From positions 186,001 through 250,000 of the forward strand of contig NZ_LT800499.1 of assembly GCF_900166625.1 (NCBI RefSeq): a stretch of 64,000 nucleotides of DNA, in the 5' to 3' direction. Below, piece after piece: positions 27,146 through 36,319 of this stretch (the stretch's first letter is position 1; each line of letters begins with the position of its first letter). The DNA is from Halobacillus massiliensis (GTDB lineage Bacteria; Bacillota; Bacilli; Bacillales; Halobacillaceae). The notes below the pieces were generated by a model, which was not told the DNA's origin, made no database searches, and saw only the letters and a list, made by a program, of their open reading frames with translations. A program made the position numbers and the translations under genes.

Positions 27146-28147
27146 GCCCTGTATTTTAAGGAATTCATTTTCTGTAGGAAATTTAAGGGTGAATGTCGTT
27201 CCTTTTTCCGGAAAAGAGGCCACATCCATTTGAACCTTTAAAGAATCGGCCGCTTTCTTAGCAAGGTATAGTCCCATGCCGCTTGCTTCCTGATTATAGT
27301 GATCTCTCGTTGAGGTGAAACCCTTTTCGTAAATACGCGGCAGGTCTCTTTCCTTAATACCAGGTCCATTGTCAGTAACGGATAAAAAAATATGGCCGTC
27401 CATCACACCGCTTTTTACGATTATTTCCGAGGAAATAATACTATATTTTACGGCATTGCTCAAAAGCTGTCGGATAATAAAACTCAGCCATTTAGCATCT
27501 GTTAAGACAGACGGAACATGTAACTGAACATCAAAACCGATGCCTTTCTGCATGCACCAGGAGCGTAACGTATGTATTTCATTGAAAACAAGCGCTTCAA
27601 GGTCCACTTTCTCGATATATAAATCATTCTCTATGGAGGGGATACGTTTCTGATGGAGCTGCTGATCCAGCAGTAAATGAATCCTTAGCCATTCATACGT
27701 CAGCTGTTTTTTAATCTGTTCCTCATTGATTCGGTCAATGATCAGGTGCATGGCTGTCAGGGGTGTTTTCACTTCATGGATCCATGCGACCAGTTCATCT
27801 TTTTCATGTTCAAGTGAAAGATCGTTTTGCACAGCCTGCTGCCTGGCAAGTCCAATCGAGCGGGAGAAATTCTCTTCCACAATCTTTTCAAAAGGGCTGG
27901 AAGGTTCAGGGAGACTGGAAGGATCAATGTCATTCTCTCTTTCATCAAACGCTTTGAAAAACTTAGACTCACGCTGGTAACGGAAGAAAAGAAAGATGGT
28001 AAACAGTATGATGGATAAAAACACGTAATAAAAAATAGAGTTCACAGAAATAGACGGGTCTAAATAAGCGATCAGCAAGACGAGGAGCTGGAGGAAAACA
28101 AACAGTCCGATCCAGCTGGCGCGTTCTACCAGGAATTTTCTTATCAT
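27140..28147 (-). CDS. bceS: BceS-type intramembrane-sensing histidine kinase
   Basis: A 335-residue kinase with two N-terminal transmembrane helices (WIGLFVFLQLLVLLIAYL and FYYVFLSIILFTIFLFF) separated by only about 10 residues, so it has no extracellular sensor domain. The H-box is WIHEVKTPLTAM. The ATP-binding region has QLLSNAVKYS, DNGPGIKERDLPRIYEKGF and GMGLYLAKKAA. This is the BceS/NarL-independent kinase class that reads the state of BceAB rather than the peptide. Its ATG overlaps the bceR stop by 2 bp. Confidence 0.92.
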   Translation of the reverse strand: MIRKFLVERASWIGLFVFLQLLVLLIAYLDPSISVNSIFYYVFLSIILFTIFLFFRYQRESKFFKAFDERENDIDPSSLPEPSSPFEKIVEENFSRSIGLARQQAVQNDLSLEHEKDELVAWIHEVKTPLTAMHLIIDRINEEQIKKQLTYEWLRIHLLLDQQLHQKRIPSIENDLYIEKVDLEALVFNEIHTLRSWCMQKGIGFDVQLHVPSVLTDAKWLSFIIRQLLSNAVKYSIISSEIIVKSGVMDGHIFLSVTDNGPGIKERDLPRIYEKGFTSTRDHYNQEASGMGLYLAKKAADSLKVQMDVASFPEKGTTFTLKFPTENEFLKIQGV

Positions 28148-28830
28148 AACGACTGCTCCACTGCCGTATACCCCTGCCCGACTTTCGTTACTATAGAATG
28201 ACCTAATTGAATGTCGGTCAGTTTTTTCCTCAGCCGATTAACATTAACAGTCAGCGTGTTATCGCTCACGAAGCGTTGATCATCCCACAAGCGGTTCATT
28301 AAGTCTTCGCGGCTGACAATCTGATTTTTCCGCTCCATTAGGACTTTAAGAATAAACATTTCATTTTTAGTGAGTTCAACAGCTCCGTGCTCATTGCTGA
28401 CACGATTTCTTTCATAATCAATCGCCGCTCCAAGCCACGTCTTTAGTTCAGGAGCTTCGGTGCTATAGTTATAAACACGGCGGAGGATCGCCTGAATTTT
28501 CGCGATAAGGACCTCAAAGTTAAAAGGCTTTTGTACGAAATCATCTGCTCCAAGATTCATCGACATGACCATGTCTGTCGGGTGATCGCGTGATGATAAG
28601 AAGATGATCGGAACATTGGAATGCTCTCTAATTTGGCGGCACCAATGGAACCCGTCGAACTTCGGGAGCTGTATATCAATAATGACCAGCTCAGGCTGAA
28701 CCTGTGCATATCTCTCCATTACTCTTTGAAAATTTTCAATGCCGTACACCTTATATTCCCACTGTGCCAGCCTGTCTTTCATCTCCTGAAACAGTGAATG
28801 GTCGTCTTCAATTAGTAAAATTTTAAACAA
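28144..28830 (-). CDS. bceR: BceR-type response regulator (OmpR family)
   Basis: A 228-residue regulator. The receiver domain has EDDHSLF (acidic pocket), the phospho-acceptor Asp in ELVIIDIQLPKFDGF and the switch Lys in DFVQKPF. The C-terminal winged helix carries ELTKNEMFILKVLM and VNRLRKKL. ATG 28828-28830. It forms a two-gene unit with bceS and should activate bceAB through the inverted repeat at 27128-27145. Confidence 0.93.
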   Translation of the reverse strand: MFKILLIEDDHSLFQEMKDRLAQWEYKVYGIENFQRVMERYAQVQPELVIIDIQLPKFDGFHWCRQIREHSNVPIIFLSSRDHPTDMVMSMNLGADDFVQKPFNFEVLIAKIQAILRRVYNYSTEAPELKTWLGAAIDYERNRVSNEHGAVELTKNEMFILKVLMERKNQIVSREDLMNRLWDDQRFVSDNTLTVNVNRLRKKLTDIQLGHSIVTKVGQGYTAVEQSL

Positions 28831-29031
28831 TGATCGTCACCCCTCTTTCATGGAAATTATAGCAAATTTTCACTAAGATTAGCAGTGGAGCTAAGTCTTA
28901 CTCCAATTGACGAAAAGGAGACACAATTCCCCTCGGCTAATCGGCTGGACGTTGGAAAATATTTGACCAATGGAACGGCTGTCTTTAAAATTTTTATAAA
29001 ATAATAGCTTTATAAGGAAGGAAGCGTTTAA

Positions 29032-29427
29032 ATGTATAGAACAACCATCGAACCCCGTGTATCAGAAACAGACGGAGTCGGTCATATTAACAATACGGTT
29101 CTGCCCGTCTGGCTGGAGGCCGGCCGCAATCCAATCTTTAAGCTGTTCACACCTGATGATAACTTCGCCCATTGGAAAATGATCATTTTGAATATGAACA
29201 TTGAGTACACGAGCCAGATCTTTTTTGGTGAAGGTGTTGAGGTGCGGACATGGGTCAAGAAAATAGGAAATACGAGCCTGCAGCTGTATGAGGAAGTGTG
29301 GCAGAACGATACGCTATGCTCGAAAGGCCATACCACTTATGTTAATTACAATCTGGAAAAGCAGGAGTCAGAAAGAATTCCGGATGGTATTCGTGAGGAG
29401 CTCGAAAAGCATGTATATGAAGAGTGA
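29032..29427 (+). CDS. Hotdog-fold acyl-CoA thioesterase
   Basis: A 131-residue single hotdog domain. The N-terminal ETDGVGHINNTVLPVWLEAGR carries the Asp and HINN signature of 4-hydroxybenzoyl-CoA thioesterase-like proteins, and IEYTSQIFFGEGVEVRTWV is the central strand pair. It probably hydrolyses short or medium acyl-CoA esters, but the physiological substrate is unknown. It stands alone with a terminator directly behind the stop codon. ATG 29032 follows AAGGAAGG. Confidence 0.82.
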   Translation: MYRTTIEPRVSETDGVGHINNTVLPVWLEAGRNPIFKLFTPDDNFAHWKMIILNMNIEYTSQIFFGEGVEVRTWVKKIGNTSLQLYEEVWQNDTLCSKGHTTYVNYNLEKQESERIPDGIREELEKHVYEE

Positions 29428-29429
29428 GA

Positions 29430-29460
29430 AGCAGCCTGATCTGTCAGGCTGCTTTTGTTT
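29430..29460 (+). terminator. Intrinsic terminator of the thioesterase gene
   Basis: The stem AGCAGCCTGA / TCAGGCTGCT has a 4-nt loop and a T-run. Confidence 0.9.
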
Positions 29461-29504
29461 GTTCTCATAATAAAAACAGCTTTATATATTGATCGCGAGC
29501 CTGT

Positions 29505-30167
29505 TCAGGAATTTTTTCTCAGGTCACTTGGCTTGCCTTGAAAATAAGCGGTGGCCAATAAAGAAGATAGTAATATCAGCTCAAATATATTTGTGACAGC
29601 GCCGCTTTCTACCGGAAGCTCAACGGCGCTTCCGATGATCATTAATAGCGATCCGATGAAAAACCAGGCCCACTTTTGCTTCCGCCAGATCACTATCGAA
29701 GCAGCAAGAAGAACGAAGGAGACCATCAGAACCATAAGCGGCGGTCCGCCTGACGTCTCGGCACTGCTATAGCTGAGAACACCGTATTCCAAGCGTGGCT
29801 CTAATTCTAGACCAAAAACTTCTGTAAAAAGTTCAAGGAGTATTAAAAGAAGAGTTAATAGAAAAGCAGAAATCCGGGTGATTGAGCTTTTTGCCCAGCT
29901 GATCTCAGCCTGATCGAGCGTTTTCCAGGAGAACAGGGTGAGAAGGGGAGTGAAAAAGGCATGAATCCAGAAACGGACCAAATTTAAACCTTCCAGCAGG
30001 GGGCCTTCACCGATAAATCGGCCGGAAGCAATAATTCCATTATCATAAACAAGTCCTGCGATTACCGGCAGCAGGAACAAGACACTGCCCACCTTAAAAA
30101 TCCTGAGAGCTAAAACGAGCAGAATGAAATAAGCCAGTGACAATAAGCTGAAAAGTAATGTATCCAT
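29505..30167 (-). CDS. Hypothetical membrane protein, about seven transmembrane segments
   Basis: A 220-residue hydrophobic protein of a family I cannot name. Segments include LLSLAYFILLVLALRIF, VLFLLPVIAGLVY, LVRFWIHAFFTPLLTLF and MVLMVSFVLLAASIVIW. ATG 30165-30167 is preferred over the in-frame ATG at 30185 because GGGGAG sits between them at the right distance. There are no obvious catalytic residues. It stands alone and converges on the thioesterase gene. Confidence 0.6.
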   Translation of the reverse strand: MDTLLFSLLSLAYFILLVLALRIFKVGSVLFLLPVIAGLVYDNGIIASGRFIGEGPLLEGLNLVRFWIHAFFTPLLTLFSWKTLDQAEISWAKSSITRISAFLLTLLLILLELFTEVFGLELEPRLEYGVLSYSSAETSGGPPLMVLMVSFVLLAASIVIWRKQKWAWFFIGSLLMIIGSAVELPVESGAVTNIFELILLSSLLATAYFQGKPSDLRKNS

Positions 30168-30352
30168 TATTATTTCTCTCCCCATTCTTCATAATTTTTC
30201 TATGCTTACTACACCTTCCCAATTGCTTTTACTCCTAATCTTATTAAAAATAACCTTCACAATAACCAGGATGGATTTCCTATTTTCTATTTTTTCAGAA
30301 AATTACATAGATAAATTCCTTTAAATAAGTTAGAATATTAACTAAATTACAA

Positions 30353-30377
30353 ATTGTATACAATTATTGTACACAAT
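30353..30377. promoter_or_regulatory. Two tandem palindromes upstream of the FCD-type regulator
   Basis: ATTGTATACAAT (30353-30364) is a perfect palindrome. ATTGTACACAAT (30366-30377) is a near-perfect one, and the two are separated by one base. TTGTNNACAA elements are typical GntR/FCD operators. They lie directly before the regulator start and upstream of gabT, so autoregulation and control of the operon are likely. Confidence 0.7.
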
Positions 30378-30394
30378 AAGAGGATGAAAAGCTT

Positions 30395-31054
30395 ATGGCT
30401 AATCGAAAGAATAGTGAGGAGCTTGCTTTTGAAAAAGTGAAGCGGGCGATCATGCTTAAGAAACTAAACCCTGGTCAGCGAGTGACAGAGGAATGGGTAA
30501 GCAAGGAGCTGAAGATGAGCCGGACGCCAATCCGTGCAGCGTTTAAGAGATTGGAGAATGCCGGGTTAATTCAGCTGATACCAAATAAGGGGGCGGTTGT
30601 ATATAACCCATCAGATGAAGAATTGGAAGACGTTTTTAATCTGAGAATTGTTCTCGAAAGATATGCGGCTGAATTAGCCGTCAAAAAATTGACAGAAGAG
30701 AATATAAAGACGCTGGAGCTTCTGCAGCAGCAGGAAATCAAAGCCTATCAAGAAAGAGATTTTGAAGAGTTTATGAGAGTCAATGGGTTAATTCATACAT
30801 TTCCTGCCACCATCTCAGGAAATAAGTTTTTGTTAGAAGAAGTAGAGAAGCTCAATCAATGGTCAGACGGCTATCTCATTTTGCGTGATGAATTTTATTC
30901 AATACCTTTTGATGAAGTGAAGTCCATCCCGGAGCATCACGCGATCATAAGTAAATATAAGGAAAGAGATAGAGAAGGATTATGTCAGGCCATTGAAAAC
31001 CATCTGCTTTCAACCTTGAACGACTTGTCCGAAAGATCATCTATTTTTAATTAA
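30395..31054 (+). CDS. GntR-family (FCD) regulator of the GABA operon
   Basis: A 219-residue regulator. The winged helix includes RAIMLKKLNPGQRVTEEWVS and MSRTPIRAAFKRLENAGLI. The C-terminal FCD ligand domain has LRIVLERYAAELAV and the metal-binding His in NGLIHTFPATISGN. It is not the MocR-type GabR of B. subtilis. Placement immediately upstream of gabT, 17 bp away, and the tandem palindromes at 30353-30377 suggest it controls the GABA genes. ATG 30395 is preceded by AGAGGATG. Confidence 0.87.
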   Translation: MANRKNSEELAFEKVKRAIMLKKLNPGQRVTEEWVSKELKMSRTPIRAAFKRLENAGLIQLIPNKGAVVYNPSDEELEDVFNLRIVLERYAAELAVKKLTEENIKTLELLQQQEIKAYQERDFEEFMRVNGLIHTFPATISGNKFLLEEVEKLNQWSDGYLILRDEFYSIPFDEVKSIPEHHAIISKYKERDREGLCQAIENHLLSTLNDLSERSSIFN

Positions 31055-31071
31055 AAAAGGAGAGAGAAAAC

Positions 31072-32430
31072 ATGACAAAAAATGCTGTAGTAAGTACGAG
31101 CCTGCCAGGACCGCGCGCGAAAGAGCTTCTTGAAAGGCGTCATCAGATCGTACCCGATGCGGTCAGCTATGGAATTCCTACATTTGTAGAAGAAGCAGAA
31201 GGGGCACGGGTAACGGATGTGGATGGAAATACGTTTATTGATTTCGCAGGGGCAATCGGTACGATTAACGTCGGCCACTGCCATGAAAAAGTGAAAGAAG
31301 CCCTGCACGACCAGGTGGAGAAGTTTATTCATACAGGCTTTAATGTCATGATGTATGAACCTTACATCGCTTTAGCCGAAAAGCTCGCCGAGTTGGCTCC
31401 TGGTGAACACGATAAAAAAGTTCTCCTGCAGAACAGCGGAGCAGAAGCGGTGGAAAATGCCGTGAAAGTGGCCCGCAAATATACCGGCAGGTCAGGAATC
31501 GTGACGTTTGCCAATGCATTTCATGGCCGGACATTAATGACAATGTCGATGACGAGCAAAGTAAAGCCTTATAAATTCGGCTTTGGTCCATTTGCTCCTG
31601 AAGTGTATAAAGCACCTTTCCCATATGCCTATCGTCGTCCTGAAGCAATGAACGAGGATGAATATATCGATTATATGATTGAACAGTTTCAAGATTTTCT
31701 TATTAAAGAGGCAGCTCCGGAAACAATTGCTGCGGTCGTTATGGAGCCTGTCCAGGGAGAGGGCGGATTTATCGTTCCTGATCCGAGGTTCGTGCAGGCT
31801 GTAAAACGTCTTTGTGAACAGCATGGTATTTTGTTTGTTGCTGATGAAATTCAGACAGGCTTTGGCCGGACCGGCCGTTACTTTGCCAGTGACCATTATG
31901 ATATCATTCCTGATTTGATTACGGTTTCCAAGTCTTTAGGTGCGGGTATGCCGATCAGCGGTGTCATCGGACGCAAGGAAATAATGGATGCCGCTGGACC
32001 AGGGGAACTGGGGGGTACATACAGCGGAAATCCGGTCAGCTGCCGTGCAGCGCTTGCCGCTATTGAAATCATTGAAGAGGAAAACCTGAATCAACGGGCA
32101 GAAGTGATCGGCCAGCAGGTAAAAGATGTTTTTTACGATTTAAAGGAAGAAGTCGACTGTATTGGAGATATCCGCGGCTTAGGTGCTATGGTAGCTGTTG
32201 AAATTGTCAGTGACAGAGAAAAGAAAACACCTGATAAAGAAGCCACCGCTAAAATGCTCGCTTACGCTCAGCAGCAAGGTCTGCTCGTATTGGGAGCGGG
32301 TGTATATGGAAATGTGATCCGTTTCTTAATGCCACTTGTTATTACAGATGAAGAACTGGAAGAAGGGTTAAGCATTATTACAAAGGCTGTCCGCGAAGTG
32401 TGGAGCGAGAAGTCACAATATTCCGTATAA
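31072..32430 (+). CDS. gabT: 4-aminobutyrate aminotransferase
   Basis: A 452-residue class III aminotransferase. NSGAEAVENAVKVARKYTGR, the PLP Asp in FVADEIQTGFGRTG, and the Schiff-base Lys in ITVSKSLGAGMPISGVIG are all present. It transfers the amino group of GABA to 2-oxoglutarate, giving succinate semialdehyde, which GabD oxidises to succinate. ATG 31072 sits behind AAGGAG. It is the first enzyme gene of the operon gabT-permease-gabD, all spaced by 13-14 bp. A related role on beta-alanine or other omega-amino acids cannot be excluded. Confidence 0.9.
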   Translation: MTKNAVVSTSLPGPRAKELLERRHQIVPDAVSYGIPTFVEEAEGARVTDVDGNTFIDFAGAIGTINVGHCHEKVKEALHDQVEKFIHTGFNVMMYEPYIALAEKLAELAPGEHDKKVLLQNSGAEAVENAVKVARKYTGRSGIVTFANAFHGRTLMTMSMTSKVKPYKFGFGPFAPEVYKAPFPYAYRRPEAMNEDEYIDYMIEQFQDFLIKEAAPETIAAVVMEPVQGEGGFIVPDPRFVQAVKRLCEQHGILFVADEIQTGFGRTGRYFASDHYDIIPDLITVSKSLGAGMPISGVIGRKEIMDAAGPGELGGTYSGNPVSCRAALAAIEIIEEENLNQRAEVIGQQVKDVFYDLKEEVDCIGDIRGLGAMVAVEIVSDREKKTPDKEATAKMLAYAQQQGLLVLGAGVYGNVIRFLMPLVITDEELEEGLSIITKAVREVWSEKSQYSV

Positions 32431-32443
32431 AAGGAGTGGTTTC

Positions 32444-33835
32444 ATGGGAGAAGACAAGAAACTGAAAAAAGTGCTGACTAACTTTGATTTACTTTTCTTA
32501 GCTTTAGGGGCCATGCTCGGCTGGGGCTGGGTCGTCCTTTCCGGGTCGTGGATTACTTCCGCTGGCTCATTCGGAGCAGTGATCGCTTTCTTAATCGGCG
32601 GCCTTCTCGTCATTTTTGTCGGTCTGAATTATGCCGAGCTGGCTTCCGCTATGCCGAAAGTAGGCGGTGAGCATGCGTATGTGCACCGTGCGCTTGGGCA
32701 CAATATGTCGTTTATCGCTTCCTGGGCGATAACGCTCGGTTATGTCTCTGTCGCGACTTTTGAAGCGGTGGCTCTGCCAACCGTCATTCATTTCCTAATG
32801 CCGGATTATGAAGCTGGTTATTTATGGACGGTAGCCGGTTTTGATGTGAACCTGAACTGGGTGCTGATTGGATCGGTCGGAGCTCTCATCATTACCGCAA
32901 TTAATTATATCGGTGTAAAGCAGGCGGCCGCATTTCAAACCTTTTTAACACTATTAATTGTTGGTGTAGGTCTTCTGTTAATCTTTGGGGCCGGTCTGAA
33001 TGGAGAACCTGCCAATTTGTCCCCATTCTTTATTGATGGAGGCGCCGGAATTATGACGGTGCTCGTCATGGTGCCATTCTTATTTGTAGGTTTTGACGTC
33101 ATCCCGCAGGTGGCAGAAGAAGCAAACCTTCCAAGAAAACAAATTGGAAAGCTGCTCATTTTTTCAGTATCAGCTGCCATTATATTTTATTTAGCCATTG
33201 CGCTTGGTGTTGGCCTTGGATTAAATCAGTCACAGCTCGAAGGTACAGAATTGGCCACAGCTGATGCGATCGCCAGCCTTTTCGGTTCACAGTTTTTTGC
33301 CCAGCTGTTAATTGTCGGCGGGGTAGCCGGGATTATTACGAGCTGGAACTCCTTCATTATTGGCGGAAGCCGTGTCCTCTATGCGATGGCAGAGTCCGGT
33401 ATGCTGCCATCCTGGTTTGGCAAGCTCCATCCTAAATACAAGACACCTTCCAATGCTGTTTTATTTATTGGTGTGCTGTCTATGCTCGCACCGCTTCTCG
33501 GTGAAGCTGCACTCGTCTGGATTGTGAATGCCGGCGGACTGGGGATTGTGACGGCTTACTTTTTAGTTGCACTATCTTTTATTGTTTTACGAAAAAGAGA
33601 ACCAGAGATGGAACGTCCTTTTCGGGCAGCAAAATCACCTATCTACGGCTATCTCGCCCTTATTTTAAGCTTTGGATTTATTACACTGTATATGCCGGGA
33701 ATGCCGGCGGCTCTTGTCTGGCCTTACGAATGGATTATGATTGCCGGCTGGACACTGCTTGGAGCATTTTTCTTTTTTAAATCGAGAAGCGGAGCTTATG
33801 ATCAACAGACAGTCAGTAAGAAAGAAGCTTTATAG
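32444..33835 (+). CDS. APC-family amino acid permease (probable GABA uptake)
   Basis: A 463-residue protein with about 12 transmembrane segments. The start KVLTNFDLLFLALGAMLGWG and SAMPKVGGEHAYVHRALG are the usual APC-superfamily elements, with the substrate-binding glycines of TM1 visible. Its position between gabT and gabD points to GABA or a related amino acid as substrate (inference from context). ATG 32444 sits behind AAAAGGAG. Confidence 0.85.
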   Translation: MGEDKKLKKVLTNFDLLFLALGAMLGWGWVVLSGSWITSAGSFGAVIAFLIGGLLVIFVGLNYAELASAMPKVGGEHAYVHRALGHNMSFIASWAITLGYVSVATFEAVALPTVIHFLMPDYEAGYLWTVAGFDVNLNWVLIGSVGALIITAINYIGVKQAAAFQTFLTLLIVGVGLLLIFGAGLNGEPANLSPFFIDGGAGIMTVLVMVPFLFVGFDVIPQVAEEANLPRKQIGKLLIFSVSAAIIFYLAIALGVGLGLNQSQLEGTELATADAIASLFGSQFFAQLLIVGGVAGIITSWNSFIIGGSRVLYAMAESGMLPSWFGKLHPKYKTPSNAVLFIGVLSMLAPLLGEAALVWIVNAGGLGIVTAYFLVALSFIVLRKREPEMERPFRAAKSPIYGYLALILSFGFITLYMPGMPAALVWPYEWIMIAGWTLLGAFFFFKSRSGAYDQQTVSKKEAL

Positions 33836-33849
33836 GAGGAGAAGAACAA

Positions 33850-35265
33850 ATGGATATATATATTAACGGCAAAACTCACAGCACAACTCAAGTAATCGAT
33901 GTCCTTAATCCATTAAATCAAGGAAAAATTGATAATGTTCCCGATGCCGGTGAAAAGGAAGCAGAGCTGGCTGTTGAGGCTGCCTTTGAAGCTTTTCATA
34001 AGTGGAAAGAGACAGCAGCAGAAGAGCGGGCGGATTTCCTATGGCGCTGGAATGAATTGATTGATGCTCATAAAGAAGAACTTGCTGAAACAATGACAAA
34101 GGAACAGGGAAAGCCACTTAAAGAAGCATTAGGGGAAGTGGACTACGCCAACCAGTACATTTCCTGGTACGCAGAGGAAGCCAAACGAATTTATGGAGAA
34201 ACGATTCCCGCTTCCAAACGCAATAAGCGGATTTTGATCCAGAAGCAGCCTGTTGGGGTGATGGCCGCCATCACTCCTTGGAACTTCCCGGCAGCTATGA
34301 TTACGCGTAAAGTGGCTCCTGCCATTGCCGCCGGCTGTTCTGTTTTAATTAAGCCGGCAGAGCAGACGCCGCTTACCGCCATCAGGCTCGTAGAACTCGC
34401 CCATGAAGCGGGAGCGCCGCCCGGACTGATTAATATTGTCACAGGTGATGCAGCGACCATCAGCGATGTATGGCTGTCCGATTCCCGTGTGCGCAAGCTG
34501 TCCTTTACAGGATCTACAGAAGTAGGCAAGCTGCTGATGAAAAAGTCGGCAGATACGATGAAGCGGATTTCCCTGGAGCTTGGCGGGCAGGCACCTTTTG
34601 TCGTATTAAAGGATGCAGACTTAGATAAAGCAGCCGCCGGGGCTGTTGCTTCCAAGTTCCGCAATGCCGGGCAGACTTGTGTTTGTTCAAACCGCTTCTA
34701 TGTTCATGAATCAATCGTAGAGCCTTTTACTGAAAAGCTTAAAGCAGCTGTAGAGAAGCTTAAGGTGGGAGACGGATTAGAGGAAGAGACCGATATCGGG
34801 CCGCTTATTGATAAGGATGCTTATGAAAAAGTAACCCATCATATTCAAGAGGCAGAAGAAAATGGTGCGTTAGTAGCGGTCGGAGGCAAAGGTTTTGTAT
34901 CGAATCAGGGTTTCTTTGTAGAACCTACAGTGCTGACAAATGTTGAGGATTCCATGCTCTGCATGAGAGAAGAGACCTTTGGGCCTGTTCTGCCGATTTC
35001 CACTTTTATAGATGAAGCTGACGCCATTCAACGAGCAAATGATACACCATTTGGCCTGGCTGCTTATTTATTCACAGAGAATCTTACGAAGGCGCTGACG
35101 CTTTCTGAGCAGCTGGACTATGGAATTGTCGGGCTAAATGATGGTGCACCCTCAGCCGCTCAAGCTCCGTTTGGAGGATTTAAGGAAAGCGGCTTAGGAA
35201 GAGAAGGCGGCCATCATGGATTGGAAGAATATTTAGAAACAAAGTATATCTCTATAGGATTATAA
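33850..35265 (+). CDS. gabD: Succinate-semialdehyde dehydrogenase
   Basis: A 471-residue aldehyde dehydrogenase. KQPVGVMAAITPWNFPAAMI, the NAD(P)-binding FTGSTEVGKLLM, the active-site Glu in LELGGQAPFVV and the catalytic Cys in FRNAGQTCVCSNRF are visible. It oxidises succinate semialdehyde made by GabT to succinate, feeding the TCA cycle. ATG 33850 follows AGGAGG. It ends the operon with a terminator at 35273-35310. Confidence 0.92.
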   Translation: MDIYINGKTHSTTQVIDVLNPLNQGKIDNVPDAGEKEAELAVEAAFEAFHKWKETAAEERADFLWRWNELIDAHKEELAETMTKEQGKPLKEALGEVDYANQYISWYAEEAKRIYGETIPASKRNKRILIQKQPVGVMAAITPWNFPAAMITRKVAPAIAAGCSVLIKPAEQTPLTAIRLVELAHEAGAPPGLINIVTGDAATISDVWLSDSRVRKLSFTGSTEVGKLLMKKSADTMKRISLELGGQAPFVVLKDADLDKAAAGAVASKFRNAGQTCVCSNRFYVHESIVEPFTEKLKAAVEKLKVGDGLEEETDIGPLIDKDAYEKVTHHIQEAEENGALVAVGGKGFVSNQGFFVEPTVLTNVEDSMLCMREETFGPVLPISTFIDEADAIQRANDTPFGLAAYLFTENLTKALTLSEQLDYGIVGLNDGAPSAAQAPFGGFKESGLGREGGHHGLEEYLETKYISIGL

Positions 35266-35272
35266 TTACCGG

Positions 35273-35310
35273 GTGAGCACCTCCAAGACGGAAAAGGTGC
35301 TCACTTTTTT
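35273..35310 (+). terminator. Intrinsic terminator of the GABA operon
   Basis: The stem GTGAGCACCT / AGGTGCTCAC is followed by a T-run. Confidence 0.9.
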
Positions 35311-35383
35311 ACTCTGCTGCTAAAAAATTCAACTTTTCAGAAAACTATGATACGATGACGTTATTATCGAAAGGAGGGGAAAT

Positions 35384-36319
35384 ATGGAATTTTTCGCAGC
35401 AGAAAAAGTGAATGAATTATTGCAGATGGATGAAACCATCCGCTCCATCGAAGACTTCTATCTAGATGAGAAATCAGGCGACATCATTATGCCTGACCGG
35501 ATGCACATTGAGGACAACGGCAATACGAGCCTGCTCATGCCCTCTTATTTTGGCGATTATTATGCAACAAAGCTTGTAGGAGTCGCTCCTAAAAACACGG
35601 AGCTCAACAAACCGACCATACATGGTCTGATGGTCCTCTACAGCCGGCAGACAATGGAGCCGCTTTTCATGTGTGATGCCGTGCCGATTACCGCACTGAG
35701 AACGGGGGCACTTGGAGGACTCGGAATGAAATATCTAGCAAAAGAAAATGCCTCCTCATTAGGTATTATCGGCACAGGTACTCAAGGGTGGAGCCACCTG
35801 CAGTCCGCCTATGCGGTACGACCGATTCAAAGAGTAACAGTATACAATCGAAGCGAGGAAAAACTGGATAGATTTATAGAAAAAGCGCGTCAATCTTTTC
35901 CGGACTTACATATCGAAAAAGCTTCTATGGAAGAACTGGTCACCACCTCAGATATTATTGTCACCACGACAACCTCAGAAACCCCTGTCCTTCCCGAACT
36001 CCCGCCTGAAAGCTATAAAGGAAAGCTGATCACAGGCGTCGGATCATTCCGCAGAGCTATGCAGGAAATTCCTGATGCTGTGCTGAAGCAGGCGGATGAA
36101 ATCTATGTAGATGCCAAAAGTGCTTTTCAGGAATCCGGCGATATGATTAAAGCTCAACAGCTCGGCACAGATCCGGATCAGACGCTTTCCCTGAAAGAAA
36201 TTATAGAACGTCAGCATCGACCCCAGCATCTCGAAAACAAGTCTATTATTTTCAAATCTGTCGGTGCGGCAATTTTTGACTTAGTTACCGTAAAAGCACT
36301 CTATGAAAAATTGAAATAA
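35384..36319 (+). CDS. Ornithine cyclodeaminase / mu-crystallin family protein
   Basis: A 311-residue NAD-dependent enzyme. Elements of the family are MPDRMHIE, the substrate region ALRTGALGGLGMKYLA and the Rossmann motif LGIIGTGTQGWSHLQS. Relatives deaminate ornithine to proline, reduce imino acids or act as alanine dehydrogenase. Being next to the GABA operon hints at amino acid catabolism, possibly linked to proline or glutamate. ATG 35384 sits behind AAAGGAGGGG. It has its own promoter region of about 75 bp. Confidence 0.82.
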   Translation: MEFFAAEKVNELLQMDETIRSIEDFYLDEKSGDIIMPDRMHIEDNGNTSLLMPSYFGDYYATKLVGVAPKNTELNKPTIHGLMVLYSRQTMEPLFMCDAVPITALRTGALGGLGMKYLAKENASSLGIIGTGTQGWSHLQSAYAVRPIQRVTVYNRSEEKLDRFIEKARQSFPDLHIEKASMEELVTTSDIIVTTTTSETPVLPELPPESYKGKLITGVGSFRRAMQEIPDAVLKQADEIYVDAKSAFQESGDMIKAQQLGTDPDQTLSLKEIIERQHRPQHLENKSIIFKSVGAAIFDLVTVKALYEKLK

